A stretch of DNA of 64,000 bases from CAZJBS01 sp964544475. GTDB lineage: Bacteria; CLD3; SB21. The stretch lies in assembly GCA_964544475.1 (NCBI GenBank), contig CAZJBS010000016.1, positions 12,510 to 76,509 on the forward strand, in the 5' to 3' direction. The translations under genes and the position numbers were made by a program. The notes under the pieces were generated by a model. That model was not told where the DNA came from. It saw only the letters and a program-made list of their open reading frames with translations, and ran no database searches. Of the stretch, positions 52,804 through 62,900 are shown in pieces (the stretch's first letter is position 1; every line of letters starts with the position of its first letter).

Positions 52804-53723
52804 CCGACCAATTCAATCCGCCGCCTGACTCTGTTGAAATCGACCGTTCGCCATTTTCTCTCAAGACGTCCGTGGTCCTATTGATCCTCGGCGTGGGCGT
52901 CGGCTACACCATCACGACGATGTTTGCGGTGGTCGTCACGGCGGTCATGTTGATGTCCGGGCCGTCCATCCCTGCCGATGTTTTCATGAAACTGGGTCTC
53001 CTCGTGGGCACCGTCTCATTTATTGCGCCGGCCTACTACTATATGCGATATTGCCACAAGCATCCGGTGCACGTATTCCGCCTGCGGCCGGTGCCGCCTT
53101 CGGTGCTGGCATCGACGGTCGCCCTGGCGCTCGGATTGTTCGTCGTCACGGACGCCATTGACCGGATGATCGCGCCGACCATCAATGCGTTTCTCGACAG
53201 CACCATCGGCACGTTGTCGCCGGAACTTCTCTCCGATCGCATTCTTGAGAAGATCATGGCGGAATTCACGATCAAACACTGGTTGTCAGGAACCATCCTG
53301 ATTCTGGCCGCCGTGGTGGCCGCCGGCGTTTGCGAAGAAATGCTCCTGCGCGGCATGTTCCAGCAGGCCCTTGAATCCCGATGGCCGGCCGGCCGGGCCA
53401 TACTCATATCCAGTCTCGTTTTTGCGCTTATCCACCTGAATCCATGGGGCGGAATTCAGATTTTCATTATCGCTCTCTTTCTTGGCCTCGTCGCCTGGAA
53501 GACGGGTAGCATTCTGCCGACCGTGTTGATGCACGGCGTCAATAACCTGCTGGCCATTGTCATACATAATATCGGACCGGACCGGCTGACCTGGTACGGT
53601 AACGACCAAACCATTGAAACACCGGCGTTGATAGGCGGAGTCGTTTTGTTACTGATTGGAGGTTTTGGGATCATGGCGAAACCACGCGGGAACGGATCCA
53701 TCCCCACGCCGCATCAAATATGA
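52800..53723 (+). CDS. CPBP family intramembrane glutamic protease
   Basis: A 307-residue membrane protein with about eight helices. The conserved CPBP/ABI motifs are present: Glu179-Glu180 and Arg184 in CEEMLLRG, His212 in FALIHLNPW, and His245/Asn248 in LMHGVNN. Members are Rce1-like proteases. The start at 52800 overlaps the pyrD stop (ATGA), so it is coupled to pyrD; no functional link is obvious. The N-terminal ~20 residues are polar and probably cytoplasmic. Confidence 0.93.
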   Translation: MTDQFNPPPDSVEIDRSPFSLKTSVVLLILGVGVGYTITTMFAVVVTAVMLMSGPSIPADVFMKLGLLVGTVSFIAPAYYYMRYCHKHPVHVFRLRPVPPSVLASTVALALGLFVVTDAIDRMIAPTINAFLDSTIGTLSPELLSDRILEKIMAEFTIKHWLSGTILILAAVVAAGVCEEMLLRGMFQQALESRWPAGRAILISSLVFALIHLNPWGGIQIFIIALFLGLVAWKTGSILPTVLMHGVNNLLAIVIHNIGPDRLTWYGNDQTIETPALIGGVVLLLIGGFGIMAKPRGNGSIPTPHQI

Positions 53724-53838
53724 TTGATGGCGATGTCCAGCCCCTTTTCTTTTCCTGCTTCCCCGCATGGTGTCCCACCGCTCCAGTCGGCTAACTTGGG
53801 CGTTATTTTTCAGCAACGATTGAAAAAGGTTGGCAGAA

Positions 53839-56178
53839 ATGAGTTATCGATTTCAGATGATGCTGGCGGCGTTGTGGATGTGTCCGATGTTCGCTCACCC
53901 GCAGGTGACGGGCTCCATCACCGGGCGCGTCGTCGAAACCGCCACCAAAGAGCCTCTGGCCGGCGTCAACGTGCTGGTCGTCGGCACGTCCTTCGGCGAC
54001 GTGAGCGATGCCAAAGGCGAATTTGCCATTGGTCGGCTGCCCGTCGGCACGTATCGCCTTCAATTTTCATACATCGGACACCGGATCCTTACCAAAGCCG
54101 ACGTCGTGGTCATGTCCTCCAAGCCAACGTATGTCGCCGCGGAATTGGAAAACGAGAGTCTCCAGGGGGAAGAAGTCGTGGTAACGGCCGACTACTTTGG
54201 CGGCGCCACACGGCGTCAGACGAGCACGGTGGACCTGTCCCGCGAAGAAATTCGTCGCTTCCCCGGGGGCTTTGAGGACGTTGTGCGGACGGTCGCGACG
54301 TTGCCCGGCGTCGCCATTACGACGAGCGGCGGGCGTAACGACCTGCTCGTGCGAGGGGGCAGTCCATCGGAAAATCTGTTTATCATCAACGGTCTGGAGG
54401 TGCCCAATATCAATCACTTTGCGACGCAAGGCTCGTCCGGAGGCGCGCTGAGTTTCGTCAATCTCGACTTTGTCGACCAGGTGGATTTTTCGGCGGGGGG
54501 ATTTCCCGCGAGATATGGCGACAAGTTGTCGTCCGTTTTGTCGTTATCGTTGAGGGAGGGACGCCGGGACCGCTTCGGCGGCAAGGCGATCGTGTCGGCG
54601 ACGCAATATGGCGCCAATGTGGAAGGGCCCCTGGGTGGCGGAGGTTCCTTCATCGCCAGTGTGCGCCGCAGTTATCTCGACCTGATTTTCAAGGCGGCAG
54701 GGTTTGCGTTTGTGCCAGTTTACACGGATCTCAATGTGGCCGCGACGTGGAATCCCAACCCCAGGGACCGATGGACATTCATCGGTCTTGGCGCCATTGA
54801 TGAGGTCGACCGCAACACGACGACACGCAAGAACCGCATCGACAATGCCGGTTTGATGGACAACACTCAATACCAGTCCATTACCGGGGTGGCTTATCGG
54901 CGATCTCTGACAGCCGGTTATCTGGAAGGCACGCTCAACTACAACATCGGCCGTTTCCGCTTCAGCCAGCAGGACACCAATCTCGTTCGATATTTCAAAA
55001 CCCGTGCGAGGGAAGACGAAATCAACACCGGCCTTCGGCATTACTGGCTGGTATCACCCGATGTTTCCATTCTGACCGGCGTATCGCTCAAGCGGTTCAG
55101 AAACACGAATACGTCGACCTTTTCCGATACGATTTACGACCGGAATGGACGCCGTACAGCGGTGACTGACATCGGCCTTCGCAGCCGCCTGAGTTCTGAT
55201 CAGACCGCCTACAAGGCCGCCGCTTATGTGGAGTCGGAGTGGCAGGTCGCGCGCCCCCTCAACGTGGGTTTCGGATTGCGAATCGATCATTACACGTTCC
55301 TCAATACCCGAACGTACCTGAGTCCGCGGATCAGCCTGCGATACGCGCTGACCGAAAAACTGTCTTTCAAAGCCGGCGGTGGAGTCTATCATCAGTCGCC
55401 TTCGTACGTATGGATGGTCAATCGCGAAAACCGCCGCTTGAAGGCGCTTTCAAACCGGATGATCGTTGCCGGTCCTGAGTATCTGGTCCGCGACGACCTG
55501 AAAGCAAGAGTGGAAATTTATTACAAAACATACGCAAACCTGCCCGTTGGCGCTCAGGCCGGCATCAACGACTATGTGGTCATTTCAAATACCGGAACGG
55601 GGTTTGGAGGCCGGGAAGATGATTTCCAGTCTTTCGGATATTTTCCAATGACGTCGTCCGGTCGCGGCCAGGCCTATGGAGGAGAGTTCCTCATCATCAA
55701 GAAATCATCCGACATGCCCATGTACGGGCAATTCAGCGTGTCCTACGGACGGAGCGAAGTCTCCGCTTCAAACGGGACAACCTATCCGAATCAGTACGAT
55801 CAGCGTTGGATCGTCAATCTGTCAGGAGGCTATGCATTCCGGTCAAAATGGGAAACCAGCGGGCGTGTCAGATTTTACACGGGCATTCCATATACGCCCA
55901 CCTACCGGCCCTCCGAGAACACGCGGAACCCCGGCCTGATTCAAAATCTCCCTGAAGAATATCTGAGCCGGCGGCTCGCAAGCGGATGGGTGCTCGATCT
56001 GAGAGTGGATCGGTATTTTAATTTCCATTCGTGGACGTTGATCGCTTACGTGGACATACAAAATGTTCTGAACTACAAAGTCCCAAGCCCTCCCCGTTAT
56101 GATTTCGCCGAAGACCGGATCAGTACGACCAATGCGATTGGTTTACTTCCTTCCATCGGCATTTCCGCCGAGTTCTAG
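53839..56178 (+). CDS. TonB-dependent receptor with an N-terminal CarboxypepD-like domain
   Basis: A 779-residue outer-membrane receptor. A signal peptide (about residues 1-22) precedes a carboxypeptidase-regulatory-like domain (ITGRVVETATKEPLAGVNV, GEFAIGRLPVGTYRLQFSYIG; residues ~25-105), then a plug with LPGVAITTSGGRNDLLVRGG and FIINGLEVPN and a barrel ending in Phe. The added N-terminal domain and the GGRNDLLVRGGSPSENLF form are the SusC-like/FCB type, but no SusD partner follows. A TTG 9 nt upstream is possible; AAAGG lies upstream of the ATG. The stop codon shares CTAG with the next gene on the other strand. Ligand unknown. Confidence 0.92.
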   Translation: MSYRFQMMLAALWMCPMFAHPQVTGSITGRVVETATKEPLAGVNVLVVGTSFGDVSDAKGEFAIGRLPVGTYRLQFSYIGHRILTKADVVVMSSKPTYVAAELENESLQGEEVVVTADYFGGATRRQTSTVDLSREEIRRFPGGFEDVVRTVATLPGVAITTSGGRNDLLVRGGSPSENLFIINGLEVPNINHFATQGSSGGALSFVNLDFVDQVDFSAGGFPARYGDKLSSVLSLSLREGRRDRFGGKAIVSATQYGANVEGPLGGGGSFIASVRRSYLDLIFKAAGFAFVPVYTDLNVAATWNPNPRDRWTFIGLGAIDEVDRNTTTRKNRIDNAGLMDNTQYQSITGVAYRRSLTAGYLEGTLNYNIGRFRFSQQDTNLVRYFKTRAREDEINTGLRHYWLVSPDVSILTGVSLKRFRNTNTSTFSDTIYDRNGRRTAVTDIGLRSRLSSDQTAYKAAAYVESEWQVARPLNVGFGLRIDHYTFLNTRTYLSPRISLRYALTEKLSFKAGGGVYHQSPSYVWMVNRENRRLKALSNRMIVAGPEYLVRDDLKARVEIYYKTYANLPVGAQAGINDYVVISNTGTGFGGREDDFQSFGYFPMTSSGRGQAYGGEFLIIKKSSDMPMYGQFSVSYGRSEVSASNGTTYPNQYDQRWIVNLSGGYAFRSKWETSGRVRFYTGIPYTPTYRPSENTRNPGLIQNLPEEYLSRRLASGWVLDLRVDRYFNFHSWTLIAYVDIQNVLNYKVPSPPRYDFAEDRISTTNAIGLLPSIGISAEF

Positions 56179-58186
56179 CGCGCTGTCAACACGATCGTTG
56201 AATGAAACGCCGCCTCTTCCTGCGTGTGAAGGTCTCTCACCATGATGTCCAGTTGATACAGACCCGGCGCCAGCCGGCTCAGATCGAGCCCCAACGAAAC
56301 ACGGTCGTCCGTGGAAGCGCCCGTCATGACGGTCGACGACGTCACACGATACAAGCCCGAAGAACCCGTCAGCCGGCGCCAGAGATTCCGCTGTTTTTTT
56401 GAGACGGATGTTTCCACCCGGAAGCGTGAACGGCCTTCGTCGTCGAGAGCGAGGCGGTAGACTTCAAAATAGAGTTGGATCGGATAGGTAGTCGCCACGC
56501 TGTCTCCAAACACGGGAACGACCATTTTGTCCTCGGACAGGCGACCGACAATCACATCGCTCAGTTGGAGCGAATTTCGACGGAAATCCCGGATCGTCAT
56601 CGGGCCGCGAACGACCGCGTGACGAAACGTCGAATCGCTGCGAAGTTCCACGGAAAACCCCTTGATACGAGGATCGACCGGCGAGTGAATGCCGAGTACG
56701 GCGATCCGGTCTTCTTTCGATGTGATCGGCAGGCTCACCATGGAATCGCGGACCGGAACGCCCGACGAATCCGTCAGAAAGAAACCTCCACGGTGCGCGA
56801 ACGTGGCCGAGTCGGTTTCCGCAAAAGCCACAATCCGATTTTGGTTATCGGAACTCTTGAATTGGTATGTCTTGACGCTCATGCCAAAGGTGAGGCCGGC
56901 CGGCCACAGAAAGCGGTCCGGTATCGTGTGCTGCAGGTTGTCCGCCTCGAGAACGGAGGCGTTGTCCAGCAGAAATCGGCCGTTGGCGTAGTCGTCCCTG
57001 AACGTCAAAAGGAAGCGATCGTATGACCAGACACGCGCGCCACCGAGAAGACCGATGTCCGGCTGAACGGCATACGACACATCCGGGCGTCCGTATTCCA
57101 GATACAGCCGCCCTTGCTCGCTTTCAATGCCCGGCGCATCGGAACGGTCTTGCCTGAAACGAAGGTTGGCATACGTAACGCGGTTGAACCGTTCCAATGC
57201 CTTCTCATTTTCTGTGGTCAGAAACATCGGATCAACGCCGGACAAGCTGCCTTCGGTGGCATGATACCGGTCATNNNNNNNNNNNNNNNNNNNNNNNNNN
57301 NNNNNNNNNNNNNNNNNNNNNNNNNNNNNNNNNNNNNNNNNNNNNNNNNNNNNNNNNNNNNNNNNNNNNNNNNNAGAAACATCGGATCAACGCCGGACAA
57401 GCTGCCTTCGGTGGCATGATACCGGTCATACTCCTCTCGGGACATCTGTTGAAAGGCGCGTTCGTAGTAGAGCCGGGATTCGCCGGTACGTCCGAGGTGA
57501 TAGGCCGCGTACGCCGCATACAAACACGCCTCCTTGTCAAACGGATTTCGCTCCAGCCGCCATTTGGTCAGGCGCCACATGGCGTCGTATCTGGCGACCT
57601 CCATGTACAAAAGCGCAAGATGCAGCAACGCTTCGCGATGAGACGGCTGGTGTTGAAGGGCATTTTCGAAATAGTCGGCCGCCTGATTGAGATCCTCGTA
57701 ACCGTACGCCGCCAGGGAGACGTACTGATCGCCGGTCGAGGATTCCACCAGTCCGATCATGTCTTTGTATTTGAGAGCCGACCGTTCTTCGACGAGCCCC
57801 AGGTGGAAGTAGGCGTCGGCATAGAAGGGCGACGGCGGTTGATTCCAATCAAATCCATTCAGAATTTCCCGGCACGCTTCCCCGGCGGCGTGGAAAAAGC
57901 CTCGTGCATACAGAGCGCGAACCAGTGTCAGGCGGGCAGGCAGGTCGCGCGGATTACGGGTCACGGCATGTCTGGCGTATTCTTCCGCCTTCGCACGCGC
58001 GGCGACCGTGTTGACAGCCAGGAAATGGTCGGCGAGGCGGCATCGCGCACTGGCATATTCTTCGGAGGATTCCGGTATGGCCACCAACACGGTGACCATC
58101 GAGTCGGACAAACGTCGATCGCCGTCCCCGGCCTTCACGACTGTGAAACCTCCGCACAGCAGTATCCACGCGATGCGACGAACCAT
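56175..58186 (-). CDS. GWxTD-domain-like exported protein with TPR N-terminus, interrupted by a scaffold gap
   Basis: The gene is split by 100 Ns (57275-57374) with the same 55 bp on both sides. Removing the Ns and one copy joins the halves in frame into a 618-residue protein. It has a signal peptide (VRRIAWILLCGG...), a TPR region (residues ~60-280) and a C-terminal part of the GWxTD family, which is common in FCB bacteria and whose role is unknown. The family motif G-W-x-T-D-x-G is changed to GIESEQG, followed by RLYLEYGRPD as in relatives. The start at 58186 is chosen for the signal peptide; 58264 is an alternative. It converges with the TonB receptor. Confidence 0.75.
57220..57274. repeat. 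Left copy of a 55-bp duplicated contig end
   Basis: Identical to 57375-57429 on the other side of the N gap; the copies are in the same orientation, as expected for overlapping contig ends. Confidence 0.97.
57275..57374. other. 100-N assembly gap
   Basis: Exactly 100 undetermined bases inside the GWxTD-like gene; a conventional scaffolding placeholder. Confidence 0.99.
57375..57429. repeat. Right copy of the 55-bp duplicated contig end
   Basis: Base-for-base copy of 57220-57274. The 55-bp length fits a k-mer overlap between contigs. Confidence 0.97.
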
Positions 58187-58292
58187 CAGCGAGCGTTGCC
58201 TTTTTGATTGTCCCAACAGAAAATCCAGCCGGAACAATGTAGAACGGGGTTCCGGCAAAGTCAAGCCGGCGGCGGGTTGCGGAAAATAGACA

Positions 58293-58322
58293 TTGATAAA
58301 GAAGATCGTTTTAAACTATCTT
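58293..58322 (+). promoter_or_regulatory. Promoter of purEK
   Basis: TTGATA (58293-58298), 18-nt spacer, TATCTT (58317-58322); about 25 nt before the purE ATG. Confidence 0.5.
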
Positions 58323-58353
58323 CGCTCGCCTTTTACAATCAAGGAGACGGCCT

Positions 58354-58848
58354 ATGGACAAGCCTGTGGTGGGAATCGTCATGGGAAGCACGAGTGACTG
58401 GGAGGTGATGCAGCACGCGGCGGCCCAGTTAAAAACCTTCGGTGTGGCTTTTGAAACGAAGGTGGTTTCCGCCCATCGGACACCGGACCTTCTTTTCGAA
58501 TATGCGCAGTCGGCGCGGGGCCGCGGTCTTTCCTGTCTCATCGCCGGCGCCGGCGGTGCGGCCCATTTGCCCGGCATGCTGGCGTCCAAAACATCCCTGC
58601 CCGTACTCGGCGTGCCCGTGCCGTCGAAGTATCTCAAAGGCGTGGATTCGCTTCTGTCCATCGTACAGATGCCGAAAGGCGTACCCGTCGCCACGTTTGC
58701 GATCGGAGAGGCGGGCGCGGCCAATGCGGGGCTTTTTGCCGTCGCCATGCTCGCCGGAGGCGACCCGTCTCTCGCCGCCAGACTCGAGACGTATCGCAAG
58801 AATCAGACCGACGACGTGCTGGCTTCCACCCTTCCGCCCGTTCCATGA
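58354..58848 (+). CDS. purE: N5-carboxyaminoimidazole ribonucleotide mutase
   Basis: A 164-residue purine enzyme that moves the carboxyl group of N5-CAIR to give CAIR. GIVMGSTSDWEVM, VVSAHRTPD, IAGAGGAAHLPGM and GVPVPSKYLKGVDSLLSIVQMPKGVPVAT are the class I PurE signatures. AAGGAG lies 8 nt before the ATG. The stop overlaps the purK start (ATGA), so the pair is coupled, as in most bacteria with a two-enzyme route. Confidence 0.98.
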   Translation: MDKPVVGIVMGSTSDWEVMQHAAAQLKTFGVAFETKVVSAHRTPDLLFEYAQSARGRGLSCLIAGAGGAAHLPGMLASKTSLPVLGVPVPSKYLKGVDSLLSIVQMPKGVPVATFAIGEAGAANAGLFAVAMLAGGDPSLAARLETYRKNQTDDVLASTLPPVP

Positions 58849-59984
58849 TTCTGCCCGGCGCCACCCTGGGTATGCTCGGCGGAGGCCAACTGGGGCGCAT
58901 GTTCACCGTGGCCGCCCGTACCATGGGATACAAAGTGGTTGTGCTCGATCCCGATCCGGAAAGCCCGGCCGGTCGCATCGCCGATGTTCACCTGCGGTCG
59001 GGATTTCACGATACGGCCGCCTTGAACCAACTCAGCCAATCCTGCGTCGCCATCACGACGGAATTCGAAAACGTGCCGGCGGACACGCTCGAGATCCTCG
59101 CCAGAACCAGCCTTGTCCGGCCTTCGGCAGCGGCCGTGGCTACGACCCAGAACCGGATCCACGAAAAGACTTTCCTTCAGCAGCACGGCATTCCGACCAA
59201 CAAATTCTGTCCGGTCCGCACGGAACACGCATTGCAATCGGCGCTGGCGCAGGTGGGTTTGCCGGCGATTCTGAAAATCAGCAGCCTGGGATATGACGGC
59301 AAGGGCCAGTGGAAAGTGCATTCGGCCGACGAAGCCTCCGTCGCTTTCCAATCCGCGGGCGGCCGCGAATGTCTGTTGGAGGAATTCCTGCCCTTTGCCG
59401 CCGAGCTTTCGGTTGTCGTCGTACGAAGCGCCGATGGCGACGTGGCGACGTATCCGACGGCCGAGAATGTTCACAGGAACGGAATTCTGGATACAACCCT
59501 GGTACCCGCCCGCGTTGGAGAAGCCACCCGGCGCGCCGCGCAGGATGCGGCGGTACGAATTGCGAACCACCTGAATTATCAGGGCGTGCTGGCGGTCGAA
59601 ATGTTTGTCATGCCCGATGGCCGCATCCTGGTTAACGAAATCGCCCCGCGCCCGCACAACAGCGGTCACTACACGATCGACGCCTGTGTCACAAGCCAGT
59701 TTGAGCAACAGGTCCGCGTGCTCTGCGGATTTCCGCCCGGCGCGACCACGCTGCTGTCACCCGCCGTGATGTTCAATATCCTGGGCGATGTCTGGGCCGG
59801 CTCGGAACCACGATGGGAAAACATACTTAGTACGCCGAACGTCAAACTTCATCTCTACGGCAAATCGACGCCGCGGCCCGGTCGAAAGATGGGGCACTTC
59901 ACGTGCCTGGGCCCTCAGGTCGAAGATGCCCTTACGCTCGGCGCCCGCCTGAAAAAAGCATCCTTCCCTGCAAATAGTCTCTAA
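58845..59984 (+). CDS. purK: 5-(carboxyamino)imidazole ribonucleotide synthase
   Basis: A 379-residue ATP-grasp enzyme making N5-CAIR from AIR, bicarbonate and ATP. LGMLGGGQLGRMF at the N-terminus, TEFENVPADTLE, LGYDGKGQW, LLEEFLPFAAELSVVV and NEIAPRPHNSGHYTIDAC are the PurK signatures in order. It overlaps purE by 4 nt. Its stop (TAA, 59982-59984) overlaps the stop of the convergent sensor kinase gene on the opposite strand. Confidence 0.98.
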   Translation: MILPGATLGMLGGGQLGRMFTVAARTMGYKVVVLDPDPESPAGRIADVHLRSGFHDTAALNQLSQSCVAITTEFENVPADTLEILARTSLVRPSAAAVATTQNRIHEKTFLQQHGIPTNKFCPVRTEHALQSALAQVGLPAILKISSLGYDGKGQWKVHSADEASVAFQSAGGRECLLEEFLPFAAELSVVVVRSADGDVATYPTAENVHRNGILDTTLVPARVGEATRRAAQDAAVRIANHLNYQGVLAVEMFVMPDGRILVNEIAPRPHNSGHYTIDACVTSQFEQQVRVLCGFPPGATTLLSPAVMFNILGDVWAGSEPRWENILSTPNVKLHLYGKSTPRPGRKMGHFTCLGPQVEDALTLGARLKKASFPANSL

Positions 59985-62900
59985 TCCCGGAGACGCGACG
60001 GAATAAGGATGGCAATGTGCGTGCCGCGGCCCGACTCGCTCTGCACATCGATGTGGCCGTCGTGTTTTTTTACGATCGCGTACGCTTCCGCCAGGCCCAG
60101 TCCCCGGCCCGATCCGACCGGCCGCGTCGTGAAAAACGGGTCGAAAATGTGATTCAGAATTTCCGCCGGAATGCCCACGCCATTGTCCGAGAACAGAATG
60201 CGCGCCGCCGGCTTCCCTCCCAGAACGGCCCGTGACGTTTCCAGGATGATCGTTCCCGTCCCCGCCTTCAACACCCCCTGAGCCTCCGCGTCCCGTATCG
60301 CCTGAACGCCATTGATCAGGATGTTGATGAAACACTGGTTGAGATCCTGGATGTCGACGAAGACCGTTTCGTTGAATGTAAAACGTCGGAGGAACGTGAC
60401 GTCCCGATGTTGGGTGAAGAAGAGCTCGATGGCGTGATCGAGATGGGGTTCGATCTCTGTTTCGATCATCGGTTCGACGTCGTGGCGCGTGAATTTCTTC
60501 AGGTTCGTCACAATGTCTTTGATACGCTGGCTCCCGTTGATCGATCCCTGGAGCGCCGCGTCGAGTTCATGAACCACCTCGTCCAGTTCCATTTTTAGTC
60601 TGGTCATGTCGCGTGACAGATCCTCCTGCTGCCCGAGACGGTCGGCGTGCCGGACAAACAATTCGTACAAACGGGTGATCTGGAGCGTATGCCGGCGAAT
60701 ATAGTCCAGGTTCGGAATGATGAACGTCAGCGGGTTATTGATTTCATGCGCCAGGCCCGCCACCATGTGTCCCACGGAAGCCATTTTTTCCGAATGGACG
60801 AGTTGGGATTGCGTTTCTTTCAGATCCCGAATGGCGGCTTCCAGCTGAAGGTTGATGGATTTCAAATGGTCCCGCTGCGCTTCGATTTCCCCGCTTGCGG
60901 ATTCTAATTCCCGAGTGCGTCTTTCGACGTTGCGTTCGAGTTCTTCATTGCGCCGGCGCAACAGCCGCAGACGCCATTGAAATCCTCCATAGATGCCGCT
61001 CAGAATGAGTATGACATACATCGTGTAAGACCACCAGGTTCGGAACCAGGGCGGCAGGATGTGGAATTCGAGAAGCGCGGGCCGGCTTTCAATACCATAT
61101 ACATTCCGGGCCTGCACCCACAACCGGTGGCGCCCTTCCGGCAGGTTCGTGTATTCTTTGTGGGGCTCCGGCGACCACGGCGACCATCGTTCGTCAAATT
61201 CCTCAAGCCGGTAACGGTAGCGGTTCTTTTCCGTTTCGTCAAAACTCAACGCCGCGAATTCGATCCTCAACGAATTCAGGTCATACGACAAGGCCGGCAG
61301 CGTCGTGTTGGGCGCACCGTCGAAGATGAGGCTGTCACGATTTGAGAGAAGCCGGCGGAAAACCACATCAAACGGGGTTTCGGAAAATCCGGGTTTCCCG
61401 AGGTCGCATCGCAGGAGATCTTCGCCGGATTGAAACCAGACGACGTTATTCGAATCGATATGCAGCGGGGTTATGAATGGACACTCAAAGCGTCCGCCCA
61501 ACAACGGTCGAAAGACATAGTGACCATCATCCTGACGAATCGCGACCGCCGGAAACGGGTGCGGGGAGGATTCATGGGCGTAGGCCATCCACAGGTGTCC
61601 GTCCGAGTCCAGATGTTTGGGAAACACAAACCCCGGCGGAATACCGAACCGGTCCGGCAGTTGGGAATCCCTGTGGAAACGACCGGCGATGCGATCAAAA
61701 CGATAGAGTCGACCGGATTCCGTTCCAAAGTACACCTCATCGCCGATGGCATACACATTGATGCCCTCGTCCGGCAAACCGGCCGCCGTATCGTAACTGG
61801 TGATCACTTGCGCCCCCAGACCTTTCGAGAAATCAACGCGCGAACAGCCACGCGTCAGGTGACCCACCCACAGGTCGCCGTCACGGTCTTCGGCCAGAAA
61901 ACGCACGTCGTCATGAATGCCTTCGATGCGGCCTTCGTCGGTCCACCGGTTATTCCGGCGGTAAAGCGAGGCCAGTCCGTCGAACAATCCAACAAAAACG
62001 CGGTTGGTATCCTTTCGGGAACGCACGAGCGACGCGGCGTTGAAGCCATTCACTTTTTGCGCCCGGTCCTGTTCGATCAGCAGCGTAGCCTTACCCCAGG
62101 TGCCGGCGAGCAGGTTGCCGTCAAGCGGGAGCAAGGCCCAGACTTCCTCCGAAATACCGAGAACGCGCGTCAGGCGGAAAACGCCGGAAGGATTTTGCGG
62201 CGAAGCCTCGACACGGAACAACCCATCTTTTGCGGCCACATGGAGAAAACCGTTGTATCGCGCCATGGCCTCCGCCTGGCTTCTGAAATTCAGTGTGGTG
62301 TTGAATCGGGAGACGGGCGTCGCGTATTCCACGCGTGTCAGACCTTTTTCCAACGCCGCCCAAAGCCCGTGTTGCCGGTCCACGAACAGGGCCTTAACGC
62401 TTTGATTTTGCAATCCGGCCGCTTCGTCGAACACACGCCGGACCGTACCTGCCCGATCGACGATGAGGATACCGCCCTGCAACGTGGCCAGCGCAAACGT
62501 CGAATCGTCCAGAGGAATGCCGTTGTAGACGTGGGACTCGCGCAGGACGTCCGTCAGGTGGCGCGCCCAGGGCCGAACGCCGGACCCGTCGAAGAGGAAA
62601 GCGCCTTCCTGTGAAACAATCAGAATCTCCCGCGCGCCGTACGGCAACATGGCGTAGATGGGGAACTTCTCGCAGAAACGGCCGCCCGGCACAAGGGCCA
62701 GCGTATCACCCTTTAACTCGAACAACCCCACCTTGCGTTGGGTCACGAAAATACGGCCGCGCACCTTGAACGAAAAATGAAAGGACGACTGCGGGCGGAT
62801 CACCGACAGACGCTCATGATGCCACCGGAAGATGCGCGTGTTGGACTGGAAGTAGATTCCATCCGGCGTGCTCCATGTCCGCCAGACGTTGACGAAACTG

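Noticed and set aside
57271..57540. An open frame running through the N gap
   Set aside because: It exists only because undetermined bases are read as open codons.
61430..62614. A 394-codon + strand open frame opposite the sensor kinase
   Set aside because: Antisense shadow of the propeller repeats; no ribosome site or recognisable motifs.
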